The notes beneath the pieces were generated by a model that worked only from the letters and a program-made list of their open reading frames with translations, was not told the origin of the DNA and did no database searches. The position numbers and the translations under genes are program-made. Positions 1-8,396 of a stretch of DNA of 64,000 nt are shown in pieces (positions within the stretch are counted from its first letter, which is position 1; every line of letters starts with the position of its first letter). Source of the stretch: Anaerosporomusa subterranea (GTDB lineage Bacteria; Bacillota; Negativicutes; Sporomusales; Acetonemataceae); assembly GCF_001611555.1 (NCBI RefSeq), contig NZ_LSGP01000017.1:248001-312000 (forward strand). Reading direction: 5' to 3'.

Positions 1-773
1 TCAAGGTCGACGAAAAGAATGGTTTTGCGCTTGATCTGGCGGCAATCGAGTCGGCGATAACGCCGCGCACTAAGGCGATCATTATCAACACGCCGAACAA
101 TCCATCCGGAGCGGTATACAGCGAGGAGAGCTTACGGCAGCTTGCCGCCATGGCAGTGGAGCACGATTTTTACATCATCTCAGATGAAATCTATGAGAAA
201 CTTATTTTCGACGAGGAAAAACATTTTTGTATTGGGTCGATTTCGCCTGAGGTGCAAGAGCGGTGTGTGATCATCAACGGGGTGTCCAAAGCATATGCCA
301 TGCCGGGCTGGCGGATTGGTTATTCCGCTGCTGCCAAACCAATTGCCAAGGCAATCGAAGCATTTCAAAGTCAAATGACATCAGGGGCCTGTTCCGTTTC
401 TCAAAAGGCGGCGCTTGCGGCAATAACCGGACCGCAGGACGACCTAAATAAAATGCGGGAGGAATATGACAGACGGCGGCGCTTTATGCAGAAACGGCTT
501 AGCGAGATCGATGGTTTTGCATGTGACCCGGTCAAAGGAGCATTTTATTTACTTCCGGATATTTCAGGATTGCTGGGACGGACATATGCTGGGAAAACTA
601 TTGCCAGCTCGATGGATCTTGCCTCCTTTTTGCTGGAAAAAGCCAATATTGCTGTAGTTCCGGGGGAAGCGTTTAACGCTAAGGACAAATTGAGATTTTC
701 TTATGCGAACTCAATGGATAATCTGGCGGAAGGGCTTAATCGGATCGAAGCCGCTATTGCTCTGTTGAGCTAA
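1..773 (+). CDS. Class I/II pyridoxal-phosphate aminotransferase (5' truncated by window edge)
   Basis: The reading frame is open from base 3, so the gene begins upstream of the window; 256 C-terminal residues are visible. The fold-type I aminotransferase signatures are present: INTPNNPSGAVY (substrate/PLP loop), SDEIYEKLIF, and the PLP lysine in GVSKAYAMPGWRIGY, followed by the C-terminal substrate-binding segment ending RFSYANSMDNL. The family transfers amino groups between an amino acid such as aspartate and a 2-oxoacid in the cytosol; exact substrate cannot be read from the sequence. It belongs to the same subfamily as the complete aminotransferase at 11251-12429, so the two may be paralogues with different substrates. 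A rho-independent terminator follows at 822-872. Confidence 0.9.
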   Translation, partial: KVDEKNGFALDLAAIESAITPRTKAIIINTPNNPSGAVYSEESLRQLAAMAVEHDFYIISDEIYEKLIFDEEKHFCIGSISPEVQERCVIINGVSKAYAMPGWRIGYSAAAKPIAKAIEAFQSQMTSGACSVSQKAALAAITGPQDDLNKMREEYDRRRRFMQKRLSEIDGFACDPVKGAFYLLPDISGLLGRTYAGKTIASSMDLASFLLEKANIAVVPGEAFNAKDKLRFSYANSMDNLAEGLNRIEAAIALLS

Positions 774-821
774 GCAGAGGAACGAGAGCAGCTAAAAATA
801 TAGAGTATTTTAGTACGATAA

Positions 822-872
822 AAGCGTAAATGTTAGACGTCGATGGGCGTTTTACATTTGCGCTTATTCTTT
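822..872 (+). terminator. Stem-loop terminator after the aminotransferase
   Basis: Arms AAGCGTAAATGT and ACATTTGCGCTT (one G-U pair) enclose about 20 bases and are followed by TATTCTTTT. Confidence 0.65.
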
Positions 873-956
873 TACAATAAGAGAGTAATTGGTCCGGCGA
901 AATTGCTTTTAGGGCTTGACTTTAATTAGCTGGTCTTTGTCCCTCTATAGCAAACG

Positions 957-996
957 AAAGGTACGCCTAGGGTGTGAGCCTAGGGCGTACCTTTTT
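957..996 (+). terminator. Second hairpin with T-run
   Basis: AAAGGTACGCCTAG pairs with CTAGGGCGTACCTTTT with one bulged G, followed by a T-run. It is also nearly symmetrical and could act from either side. The rest of 780-1214 shows no gene: the short frame across it has no ribosome site and overlaps this hairpin. Confidence 0.55.
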
Positions 997-1214
997 GCCT
1001 CCGTTCGGCTTGGCGGGAGGTATTTGTACGAATACATACCAAATTGCCGGAATTTTGCAGGGAATCGCGAAGCGGCAGATAATGTATGTATTGTGGGGCT
1101 TTTGCACTAATTTTTGCTAAATGAGGGGGCGGGCAGTTTAATACGCTTCCGTTACTTTAAAGACTCTTCGCCGTTTAACTCTATGTAAAAATACTTTCAT
1201 TGTAGGAGATTAAA

Positions 1215-2153
1215 ATGATAAAGTTTATGAGAACAATAACGAGCATCAGCCTGATCATCATAGTAGTCTTGGCAGTAAGTGGCTGTGCTACCAAAGGTGT
1301 TAGTCGACCACCAGAACCTGCTAAGCAACAAGTTGTTCAAGACGCGGCAGTCACAGAAAAAGCGGTTATGGATAACTTCAATGCGCTAATGCAGAAAAAG
1401 GATATCACTGTCCAGGAGATAATTAAGTACATTGATGAAAATATTGCTGCTGTATCGCAAATTAGCGCATCAACTATGGTCATTGGGCTTGAGAACGTTC
1501 AAAAGGAAAAGCTGCCCAAACTGCAAGACAAAGTTGGCGATAGCGAGGCAGTCCAAATAGCATTGACAAGAATCTATAAAAATGGTCTAACAAGTCAAGC
1601 TATCAGTAGTATCGAAAACAAAGAAGTCAAAGATATATTGATTGAGGCCCAAAACAGCGGTTTCAAGATCGAAACAGCCGAAGGAATGTACTTTCCCGTA
1701 ATCGACTACTCCGCTTACAAGAAGTACCGCAATGCTGTTACCCAAGACATTGCTGCCTTTATGGATATCATGGCTGTTGAATCAGATAAAACTCCTATTA
1801 AGGATGCTGCACTCACGATAAGCTGGAGTGAAATACTCAAGCGGGCGATGACGCAAGAACAGTTTATCAAGAACTATGGCAATTCAGCTAAAGTAGAAGA
1901 TATAGCACAAGTACTAAACCGTTATGCGGCTTTCGCCCTATATGGTGCCAATAATACGCCTTTATTTAGCTATGATACGAAACAAATGGTGCCGGAAGCT
2001 AAGAAAACGTATTTGGAAACTATGTTTGATGCTAATAAAGGTAGTTTTTCAAAGGTCATGAGTGAGTATCTTGCTTTGTTGACAAAGAATGATTATAAAT
2101 TAACTGATGAGGTACAGAAATATAGAAATAAAGCATCCGAGGAAATTCGCTAA
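1215..2153 (+). CDS. Uncharacterised lipoprotein
   Basis: A 312-residue protein with a clear type II signal peptide: positive N-terminus, hydrophobic stretch IISLIIIVVLAV-like, and the lipobox VSGC at about residues 21-24, so it should be lipidated and exported. The mature part is mostly predicted alpha-helical, rich in Lys, Gln and Glu, with no motif I recognise. Ribosome site AGGAGA lies 7 bases upstream of the ATG. It is monocistronic, between two terminators. Function unknown. Confidence 0.75.
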   Translation: MIKFMRTITSISLIIIVVLAVSGCATKGVSRPPEPAKQQVVQDAAVTEKAVMDNFNALMQKKDITVQEIIKYIDENIAAVSQISASTMVIGLENVQKEKLPKLQDKVGDSEAVQIALTRIYKNGLTSQAISSIENKEVKDILIEAQNSGFKIETAEGMYFPVIDYSAYKKYRNAVTQDIAAFMDIMAVESDKTPIKDAALTISWSEILKRAMTQEQFIKNYGNSAKVEDIAQVLNRYAAFALYGANNTPLFSYDTKQMVPEAKKTYLETMFDANKGSFSKVMSEYLALLTKNDYKLTDEVQKYRNKASEEIR

Positions 2154-2268
2154 ACATGGTGGGGCGTTTGGTTAACGTGTGAAATTGCTCCGCCAGCGTT
2201 CTGTAATCCAGATTGCTCATAAGTGTCTCAGCGTACCCGCAGCTATATAAAATAAAAACAACATATAC

Positions 2269-2319
2269 CGGCAAAATTCTGCAAAAGAATTCATTTTTGC
2301 AGGATTTCGCCGTTTTTTT
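2269..2319 (+). terminator. Strong terminator downstream of the lipoprotein gene
   Basis: CGGCAAAATTCTGCAAAA pairs (with G-U pairs) with TTTTGCAGGATTTCGCCG, followed by seven T residues. Confidence 0.75.
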
Positions 2320-2438
2320 GGGAATGTAATGAGGAGGGGGTCTGTAGCTTTTTCGCTGAAGAGAGAGACCTGATGTATAGGGGTAACGGTTGAATCATTT
2401 GTCCGAATTCCAGGCGTTCAAGCAACCTTCACGGCTAA

Positions 2439-2588
2439 AGGAAGAAACTGAAGTTAGCACGGAAAAAGGCAGTGGACAGGCGTGAACGTGATGAGATTCT
2501 CAAAAAGCTCAAAGGATTGGACGGAATATCCATCCGGCAAATTGCCCGAGTGACGGGCATTGGAAAAAACGTGGCAGCAAAGGCATAA
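2439..2588 (+). pseudogene. C-terminal remnant of a REP-associated (Y1-type) transposase
   Basis: Between in-frame stops lies about 49 residues containing RRERDEILKKLKGLDGIS followed by IRQIARVTGIGKNVAAKA-stop. This arrangement, a basic linker then a small helix-turn-helix at the extreme C-terminus, is what I know from the end of Firmicute REP-associated tyrosine transposases. No start or catalytic HUH/Tyr domain remains. Immediately downstream is AGAACCGTCCCCGTGTCTTCC-type sequence (2592 onward), the kind of tail that often flanks such genes. Interpreted as a dead remnant. Confidence 0.5.
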
Positions 2589-2629
2589 GACCGTAGAACC
2601 GTCCCCGTGTCTTCCCCGTATCCTCTGTT

Positions 2630-2799
2630 CATCCACATAGCTTAAGACATAGCTTTGGAACAGATCTCTATATCGGGATTCGCAGAATATCCGCTTAGTA
2701 CAAAAGGCATTAGGGCATGCCGATATATCCACGCCAATGATATATACACATATTATTGATACCGAACTAGAAGAGGCGATGAATAGCTTTAGAAGATAG
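2630..2799 (+). pseudogene. C-terminal remnant of a tyrosine recombinase (phage-type integrase)
   Basis: Frame 2 reads VHPHSLRHSFGTDLY, which is the HxLRHSFAT box of tyrosine recombinases. It then hits a stop and continues one frame away as QKALGHADISTPMIYTHI, the LGH box plus the catalytic-tyrosine region, ending in a stop at 2797-2799. The frameshift, internal stop and lack of N-terminus show it is inactive. It sits at the left side of the restriction-modification segment and may be the fossil of the element that brought it. Confidence 0.75.
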
Positions 2800-2951
2800 T
2801 AATAATACGTTTTTTTTGAATAAGTACGGACAGATTCAACGATAGGCATTTTTATAATGGACAGGAAAAACTACTAAAAATGTTGAATTATAAAATATCA
2901 GACCGAGGTTTGAGGCGGGTTCGTTATTAAAAATGAATAGGAGAATTTATA

Positions 2952-3707
2952 ATGAGTTATAACTTGGGATTCATTCAAGATGAAGATATATTTAATCATG
3001 TTAAAGAAACGGTGGAACAATATAGATTTAAAATAAACTTAACCGAGTTTAATAATAATATAATTGACCCCATAAAACTTACTTTTGATTCGAAAGTATA
3101 TGGTAAATCGTATGAAGATATTATTGAAGCCGAATGCATAAGACAAATAGACAAAACTAATTCTAATCATATTGGCTATTTTCACCAGAATATTTTTAAA
3201 TATCTTGGAGACGGTTGGGAAGTTCCAAGTCAAGGGTATGATGTTATTAATGAAAAGAAGAATATATTCGTTGAACTTAAGAACAAACATAATACAATGA
3301 ACTCTGCTTCATCTCAAAAAACATATATGAAAATGCAAAGTACAATTCTTAAGAATGATAAAGCAACATGTATGCTTGTTGAAGTAATAGCAAAGAAGAG
3401 CCAAAATACTACGTGGGTTACTAGCCTAGACGGTCAACAATATTCACATGAAAGAATAAGAAGAGTCTCTATAGACAAGTTCTACGAAATTGTAACGGCA
3501 GATACTTTTGCATTCAAAAAAATGTGTGAAAAGCTACCCTTGATTTTGGATGATGTAGTTTCCTCAATTAAGCGAGGTAAAATTGAAAACTCTGTCTTTG
3601 CGGAGTTGAATAATATTTCCCCCAATATCCTAAAAAGCCTATTTTTGCTCTCTTTTAATAAATATGACGGATTTGATTCGTTTGAGGTGTTAAATGAAGA
3701 AGAATAA
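2952..3707 (+). CDS. Eco47II-like type II restriction endonuclease
   Basis: A 251-residue protein that I recognise as the Eco47II restriction endonuclease family (relatives cut GGNCC-type sites; the specificity here is not proven). Characteristic parts include GFIQDEDIFNHVKETVEQY near the N-terminus, the stretch SNHIGYFHQNIFKYLG, and a nuclease core GYDVINEKKNIFVELKNKHN in which D and ExK fit a PD-(D/E)xK metal site. ATG is preceded by AGGAG. Its 3' end overlaps the methyltransferase gene by 14 bases, the usual layout of a co-transcribed pair. Base composition is clearly more AT-rich than flanking genes, suggesting horizontal acquisition. Confidence 0.85.
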   Translation: MSYNLGFIQDEDIFNHVKETVEQYRFKINLTEFNNNIIDPIKLTFDSKVYGKSYEDIIEAECIRQIDKTNSNHIGYFHQNIFKYLGDGWEVPSQGYDVINEKKNIFVELKNKHNTMNSASSQKTYMKMQSTILKNDKATCMLVEVIAKKSQNTTWVTSLDGQQYSHERIRRVSIDKFYEIVTADTFAFKKMCEKLPLILDDVVSSIKRGKIENSVFAELNNISPNILKSLFLLSFNKYDGFDSFEVLNEEE

Positions 3708-4974
3708 AACTATTTCAGCTACTGATTTTGCAGATATTTTATCTGTATCCAAGAGGACTTTGGAAAAATGGGAGAAAAGTGGAAAGTATATACCAGAATA
3801 TAATTATAATCTGAAACGAAAAGAATATAAAATATCAGATATTGCCGATATTCCCGAAATAAAGCGGATGTTAGATACTAATTGGCATAGCGAACTGGAG
3901 ACAAAGCCCAAATCCAATTATAAGTCTATTGAGCTATTTGCGGGTGCAGGAGGTTTAGCTCTTGGGCTTGAAACGGCTGGTTTTGAATCGGTTCTCTTAA
4001 ATGAAATAGACCATGATGCTTGCTCTACGTTAAGAACAAATCGACCTGAATGGAATGTTGTCGAAGGGGATATTGCCAAGATTGATTTTTCGGATTATAA
4101 AGGTAAAATCGATTTCTTGTCGGGGGGCTTTCCGTGCCAAGCTTTTTCTTATGCTGGAAATAAGTTGGGTTTTGATGATACAAGAGGAACATTGTTTTTC
4201 CAATTAGCTAGGGCAATACGCGAAACAGCGCCAAAAGTTTTTTTGGCAGAAAACGTACGTGGCCTTCTGAATCATGATAACGGGAGAACCATGGAAACAA
4301 TTAAAAATGTAATAGCTGAAATTGGCTATACTTTAATTGAGCCTAGAGTTCTTAAAGCTATCCACTATCAAGTGCCTCAAAAACGTGAGCGGTTATTTCT
4401 TATTGGTATACGCAATGATTTTGCGCAGGGTATTAAATATTTGTGGCCATCTCCATATAAACGAATAATGACGTTAAGAGATGCTTTATTCAAGGGAGAT
4501 CTTTACGACAGTGATGTTCCAAACTCGATAGGGCAAAAGTATCCTCCGAGAAAGAAACAAATCATGGATATGGTTCCGATGGGGGGGTACTGGCGCGATT
4601 TACCAATAGACATACAAAAGGAATATATGCAAAAAAGCTTTTATCTAGGCGGTGGAAAGACTGGGATTGCAAGAAGGCTATCGATGGACGAACCAAGTTT
4701 GACTTTAACTTGTGCACCAGCCCAAAAACAAACTGAACGTTGTCACCCACTTGAAACAAGACCTTTAACTATTAGAGAATATGCTAGAATTCAGACTTTC
4801 CCAGACTCATGGGTATTTGCGGGCGCGTTAAATAGTCAATATAAACAAATAGGAAATGCTGTACCAGTAAATCTAGCATATGCGGTAGGAAGAAGCCTAA
4901 TTAGATTGTTGAATGATATTTATGAACAATATGATATTGTACCAAAAGAGGCATGTTTGAGTAATGTTGGGTAA
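3694..4974 (+). CDS. DNA (cytosine-5) methyltransferase with N-terminal helix-turn-helix
   Basis: A 426-residue C5-methyltransferase. Motif I is ELFAGAGGLALGLETAGF (about 80-97), motif IV GGFPCQAFSYAG with catalytic Cys148, motif VI AENVRGL (about 185-191), motif VIII PQKRERLFLIG, and motif X QIGNAVPVNLAYAVG near the C-terminus. The first 60 residues form an extra helix-turn-helix-like domain (SATDFADILSVSKRTLEKWE), which in this family often represses the methylase's own promoter. It protects host DNA from the overlapping upstream endonuclease. The start lies inside the endonuclease gene, preceded by GAGGTGTTAA. Confidence 0.92.
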   Translation: MKKNKTISATDFADILSVSKRTLEKWEKSGKYIPEYNYNLKRKEYKISDIADIPEIKRMLDTNWHSELETKPKSNYKSIELFAGAGGLALGLETAGFESVLLNEIDHDACSTLRTNRPEWNVVEGDIAKIDFSDYKGKIDFLSGGFPCQAFSYAGNKLGFDDTRGTLFFQLARAIRETAPKVFLAENVRGLLNHDNGRTMETIKNVIAEIGYTLIEPRVLKAIHYQVPQKRERLFLIGIRNDFAQGIKYLWPSPYKRIMTLRDALFKGDLYDSDVPNSIGQKYPPRKKQIMDMVPMGGYWRDLPIDIQKEYMQKSFYLGGGKTGIARRLSMDEPSLTLTCAPAQKQTERCHPLETRPLTIREYARIQTFPDSWVFAGALNSQYKQIGNAVPVNLAYAVGRSLIRLLNDIYEQYDIVPKEACLSNVG

Positions 4975-5146
4975 TTTCAATAGAGACATATTTGTTGGCG
5001 AGATGCAACTCTATGCTTAAATCCCAACTGCTTCTTTTATTGGGTAGTCATAAGTCGGTCATCTATGATTTGTGCGGATTTGCAATAAACGGGAAAATCC
5101 TTTATCATAGAATGTGCAATATAACTATGGCGGAGGTTAGGCCTTT

Positions 5147-5473
5147 ATGGATACAAACGATGCACTCTTTTGGTGGAAGTATTCGCCAAATGTCTTGAGA
5201 AATAAGGGAGATATCATCGTTCCTTTGAAATGTGCTATCAAATTGCCTTCGGAGCTGAGTGTAGATTTTGACGGTGTTGCTCACAGTCTTATTATAGATT
5301 CCAGGAATCGAATTCGTGGCACTGGTGCTGGCGATGCAATTTTTAACTGGTTATCACAAGCTCGCTTAAGACTAGGAGATTCCGTCCCTGTGTTTTTCGA
5401 CCAGACCTCAAACAAGCTTATTTTTGACTCAAAAAAAGCGATACGGACGATTGTACAATATGCTAGTCGATAG
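5147..5473 (+). CDS. Small protein of unknown function following the restriction-modification pair
   Basis: A 108-residue soluble protein starting at an ATG with GGAGG 11 bases upstream. It is moderately beta-rich with a basic C-terminus (SKKAIRTIVQYASR). I do not recognise a domain. It lies 172 bases after the methyltransferase on the same strand and ends just before a bidirectional terminator, so it may belong to the same transcription unit. Confidence 0.5.
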   Translation: MDTNDALFWWKYSPNVLRNKGDIIVPLKCAIKLPSELSVDFDGVAHSLIIDSRNRIRGTGAGDAIFNWLSQARLRLGDSVPVFFDQTSNKLIFDSKKAIRTIVQYASR

Positions 5474-5479
5474 ATAGTT

Positions 5480-5506
5480 AACCCCGCGATTCTTCGCGGG
5501 GGTTTG
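5480..5506. terminator. Bidirectional terminator between convergent genes
   Basis: AACCCCGCGA and TCGCGGGGTT form a tight GC-rich hairpin with a 4-base loop and T-runs on the right and A-rich sequence on the left; it separates the gene ending at 5473 from the opposite-strand gene ending at 5512. Confidence 0.75.
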
Positions 5507-5511
5507 TATTG

Positions 5512-6297
5512 TTATGTAGTTTTAATTATACGTCTTTTGGTAACCGCCTTAGGTGTTTTATCCTTTGGCTTTTTAGGAATTTCCCGTGCCGAGTTGAACG
5601 TGACTAGTTTTTCCCAATCGATAGTACCATCCTGATGGCAGAACATTGATATGAATTCGGCGGTAAACCTATTTGTTGCCGCATCGAAAGCAGCACGGAA
5701 CTGCGGCAGGTGCTCCTGAGGCTTATTTTTCATCAAGCGAATGATGGCAAGATAGAAGTCTTCATCACCCGTGATCTCGGCCCAAAAGGCTTGTCCCGCT
5801 AGCTCCCTGTATGAGGCTGTGGATTTTGGTGATTGTTTCTTTCGTCCATAGCAGTATCCCACCACTGGATCAAACTGTTTCTGAAGTTTTTGCATTCGTT
5901 TCCCTAGTGCGTCGAAATCTTGTTTTTGCCTTTTTTTTGATTGAGCATTAAATACATTAATTCCGCTTTTTACAGCGATGGCCATATATTTCGCGTCTGT
6001 TTCTATTGCGACATCCGCTCCCTCAGTTGGGGAAGCGACTCCGCCCGAAACAAACTTGGCGAGTGGCTCAAAAAAGGCATCGCCAAATATGCCTTCATCG
6101 GAGCTTGACATGTATGCCGCCAGCGTTCCCTCGACTATTTCAGAGGCCCTCTGCGTGCCAATAGCTCTGAAAAGATATGGGTTTTTTCGAGTGAGTGCCT
6201 TTCGTAGGTCAAGCGTTGAAATTTTGGCAATTCTTCTCTTGTAAAAGTCGTCCAACAACTCTGCAATTTTCGCTTCGACCGCTTTTGCAACTATCAT
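5512..6297 (-). CDS. PmeII-family-like type II restriction endonuclease
   Basis: A 261-residue protein resembling the PmeII family of type II endonucleases. Supporting features are NPYLFRAIGTQRASEIVEG near the N-terminus, the SSSDEGIFGDAFFEPLAKFV block with an acidic residue pair (about 66-83), GADVAIETDAKYMAIAVKSG (D95 and K110, a degenerate PD-(D/E)xK core as in this family), and the C-terminal IDWEKLVTFNS. The tail is very basic (KKPKDKTPKAVTKRRIIKTT). No cognate methyltransferase is adjacent, so it may be orphan, or protected by a methylase elsewhere. Upstream GGGGAT provides a weak ribosome site. Confidence 0.6.
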   Translation of the reverse strand: MIVAKAVEAKIAELLDDFYKRRIAKISTLDLRKALTRKNPYLFRAIGTQRASEIVEGTLAAYMSSSDEGIFGDAFFEPLAKFVSGGVASPTEGADVAIETDAKYMAIAVKSGINVFNAQSKKRQKQDFDALGKRMQKLQKQFDPVVGYCYGRKKQSPKSTASYRELAGQAFWAEITGDEDFYLAIIRLMKNKPQEHLPQFRAAFDAATNRFTAEFISMFCHQDGTIDWEKLVTFNSAREIPKKPKDKTPKAVTKRRIIKTT

Positions 6298-6562
6298 TTA
6301 GCTATCCCCTTTTCAACCGACTATATCGGTGAGCTGTGCTTGCAGCTTTTCTGTCTGCATATGGGTGGATGTACCCCTACTTCTCTTCGTGCGTATCATG
6401 GCGTTTCCCTCGCGACAGCACGGAGGGCTTGTCCAACAGCCTTTCCTAAACCTATAGGAAAGGCGTTTCCTATCTGGCGATAGCATTCAATAAATACAAG
6501 TTCATTGTTTCTCTGCAAAATCCTGCTGTTCGGATTAGAGCGGTGCTGATATTTGAGTGCTG

Positions 6563-7108
6563 TTATAGCTGAACATAGCCATGAAAGTACATTTTATTTA
6601 GATCGAGAAGGTAGCTATCTTTAGCGTTGCCAAGTGTATCTTTTTTCCTGTTACAATATGGATGTAGCGGCGCAAGTTTTTTATTTACCCAGTCTATGAT
6701 ATCGCTAAATTCACAAGACCAAACGCCATTCACAGGTTCTACTGTGTAGATTTTCTCGCTCCACTTTTGTTTATATTCCGTCTGACGCCAATTAACCCAA
6801 AAGATAATCGCAATATCAGGATAATTTTTAAGATATCTTTCATAATCTTTTTTATTGAAAGTAACTGTAAACTGAGGTTCTATGCTATATAATTCTTTGA
6901 CCTTAAAAAATGGCGTAGTCTGGCACTTTAGATCAGCAAGCCGGCCGTATGATGTAACTAAGTCTGGCACATAAGGGTTATTGCTTTTTTCAGGATTTAG
7001 TGATACATCTACATCTTTAACCTTTGGGGCAATATGCGAGATGAAGTATTGCTCTTGTGGTACTCCATAATGTTTTACCCACCATTGTTTGTCTTCAGTG
7101 TCGTGCAT
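6563..7108 (-). CDS. Putative PD-(D/E)xK-fold protein, unknown role
   Basis: A 181-residue protein, not assignable to a named family. Residues 46-61 read YVPDLVTSYGRLADLK, which matches P-D-x9-D-x-K, a classic nuclease metal-binding signature; it is followed by a beta-rich, aromatic-rich region (FTVTFNKKDYERYLKNYPDIAIIFWVNW) as expected for the core of such a fold. It precedes the PmeII-like gene on the same strand with a 265-base gap that holds only a small inverted repeat (TTTCCTA/TAGGAAA at about 6443-6462). The ribosome site GGAGGT is 8 bases from the ATG. It may be a defence nuclease or accessory endonuclease. Confidence 0.55.
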   Translation of the reverse strand: MHDTEDKQWWVKHYGVPQEQYFISHIAPKVKDVDVSLNPEKSNNPYVPDLVTSYGRLADLKCQTTPFFKVKELYSIEPQFTVTFNKKDYERYLKNYPDIAIIFWVNWRQTEYKQKWSEKIYTVEPVNGVWSCEFSDIIDWVNKKLAPLHPYCNRKKDTLGNAKDSYLLDLNKMYFHGYVQL

Positions 7109-7501
7109 AATGTACCTCCGATAAAGAAGTTATTATAAGGCCCCAAACAAAAACACAGCACCTCCCGTTTTTTAGTTAGTGCTGGTCTAAGTACTGTATT
7201 CACTTTTTTATTTGCTTGTCATGTATGGTTATTCTTCAGAAAGGCCTAAAGACCTGCCTGTTTATAAAAAATATTGAAATATTATCGCAATATGGGAGAA
7301 CGTGAAGGATAGAGGATAATGTTGGCGAGAATGAAGCATGAAAATAGTGTAAAATACTTCTGAATTGTTAAAATGTCGATTTTCTTTCGTCACGAGTAAG
7401 CATTCGCTGCAACTGAATAATCACCCAGTAACGCAATTTCTTATCGCCGCTTTGTGCCAGTATAACACACTGTCAAGATGACTAAGCTGCCCCCGAGAAT
7501 T

Positions 7502-7726
7502 TTATCTCCTTTTCGGATTATCAGATAACCCCAAAAGCCAATCGGTCGACACTTCATAAAAGTTAGCCATTTTAATCAGCGTTTCAATGCTAATTGCCCT
7601 TCTGCCGTGTTCAAGAGAACCAACTGCGCTTGCAGTAATACCAACGGCTTCGCCAACTTCTTTTAGCTTTAAATTGCGCTGTTTTCGCAGATATTCAAGC
7701 CTTTGTGCTAATATTGGCAGAATCAT
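7502..7726 (-). CDS. XRE-family helix-turn-helix repressor (first copy)
   Basis: A 74-residue Cro/CI-type regulator: LKEVGEAVGITASAVGSLEHG is the helix-turn-helix and the C-terminal STDWLLGLSDNP is typical for prophage/ICE-type repressors. I place the start at the second ATG because the ribosome site AAAGG directly abuts the first possible ATG (7735), whereas the second has an 8-9 base spacer. It diverges from a strong promoter at 7750-7778 that carries two copies of a GTGC-N5-GCAC operator, the likely autoregulatory and target sites. Confidence 0.85.
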   Translation of the reverse strand: MILPILAQRLEYLRKQRNLKLKEVGEAVGITASAVGSLEHGRRAISIETLIKMANFYEVSTDWLLGLSDNPKRR

Positions 7727-7749
7727 GATAATCATCCTTTAAAAAGTAG

Positions 7750-7804
7750 TTGACGGTGTGCTGGTGGCACGGTATAATCAGAACAAAAGGCGTGCTAATG
7801 GCAC
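7750..7804 (+). promoter_or_regulatory. Rightward promoter with two GTGC-N5-GCAC operators
   Basis: TTGACG (7750-7755), 17-base spacer and TATAAT (7773-7778) form a near-consensus sigma-A promoter. The spacer contains GTGCTGGTGGCAC (7758-7770) and a second copy GTGCTAATGGCAC is at 7792-7804, centre-to-centre 34 bases. These are presumably bound by the divergent XRE protein at 7502-7726. Between here and 8156 I see only tiny frames and a GGCGCA/TGCGCC hairpin (about 8069-8084), and no convincing gene. Confidence 0.7.
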
Positions 7805-8156
7805 AAAAATGCAAGGAAAAGAAAGATGGAATAGCCCAATAAAAGAAGCGAGGGATTGGTAAACTGCACTGCTGAGTCAAAAGTGGGGTGAAACGTGTAA
7901 GGGATTATACAAAAAGAAACAAAGCCTGTGTGCCGAGGTGAGAAGCGGCGGGCAGGGAAAGCATGCATTCCATGGTTCAATCGCCTTCATTATATCGTAA
8001 TCAAGCTATCCTCACAATGGAGCCAGCTTGCTGAATTCAAGGCAAGCATGATCCTTTATCCAAACATAGGCGCAAAATGCGCCCATACCACTTTGGCGGC
8101 ACGCAGTGCTGGCGTTTTGGCGGTTCGAAAAATGTAATTGTCGTTTTTTCTCAGTA

Positions 8157-8384
8157 TTACCTGCGTTCCCGCCTATCTGACAGACCAGCCAGGTAATCCA
8201 GTGAGACATGAAAGTATTCGGCAATATCAACTGCAACGTCAAAAGGCGGCAGCCTATAACCAGTTTCCCAATGGCCGACAGTTTGTTTGGCGGCACCTAA
8301 TTTTTCGCCGAGTTGTTCTTGCGCAAGATTATTTGTCGTTCGCAGTTCTTTTAGTCTCTGACAAAAAACTTCTCGTTTCAACAT
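8157..8384 (-). CDS. XRE-family helix-turn-helix repressor (second copy)
   Basis: A 75-residue Cro/CI-type protein with helix-turn-helix LAQEQLGEKLGAAKQTVGHWETG and the C-terminal signature SLDYLAGLSDRRERR. AGGAG lies about 10 bases upstream of the ATG. It shares organisation, size and C-terminal motif with the neighbour at 7502-7726 but has a different recognition helix and, correspondingly, a different operator family just upstream. Confidence 0.88.
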   Translation of the reverse strand: MLKREVFCQRLKELRTTNNLAQEQLGEKLGAAKQTVGHWETGYRLPPFDVAVDIAEYFHVSLDYLAGLSDRRERR

Positions 8385-8396
8385 AAAAACAACTCC

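Noticed and set aside
7928-8296. Short overlapping open frames on both strands between the two XRE genes
   Set aside because: No supporting ribosome sites or motifs; they overlap each other and the second XRE gene antisense.
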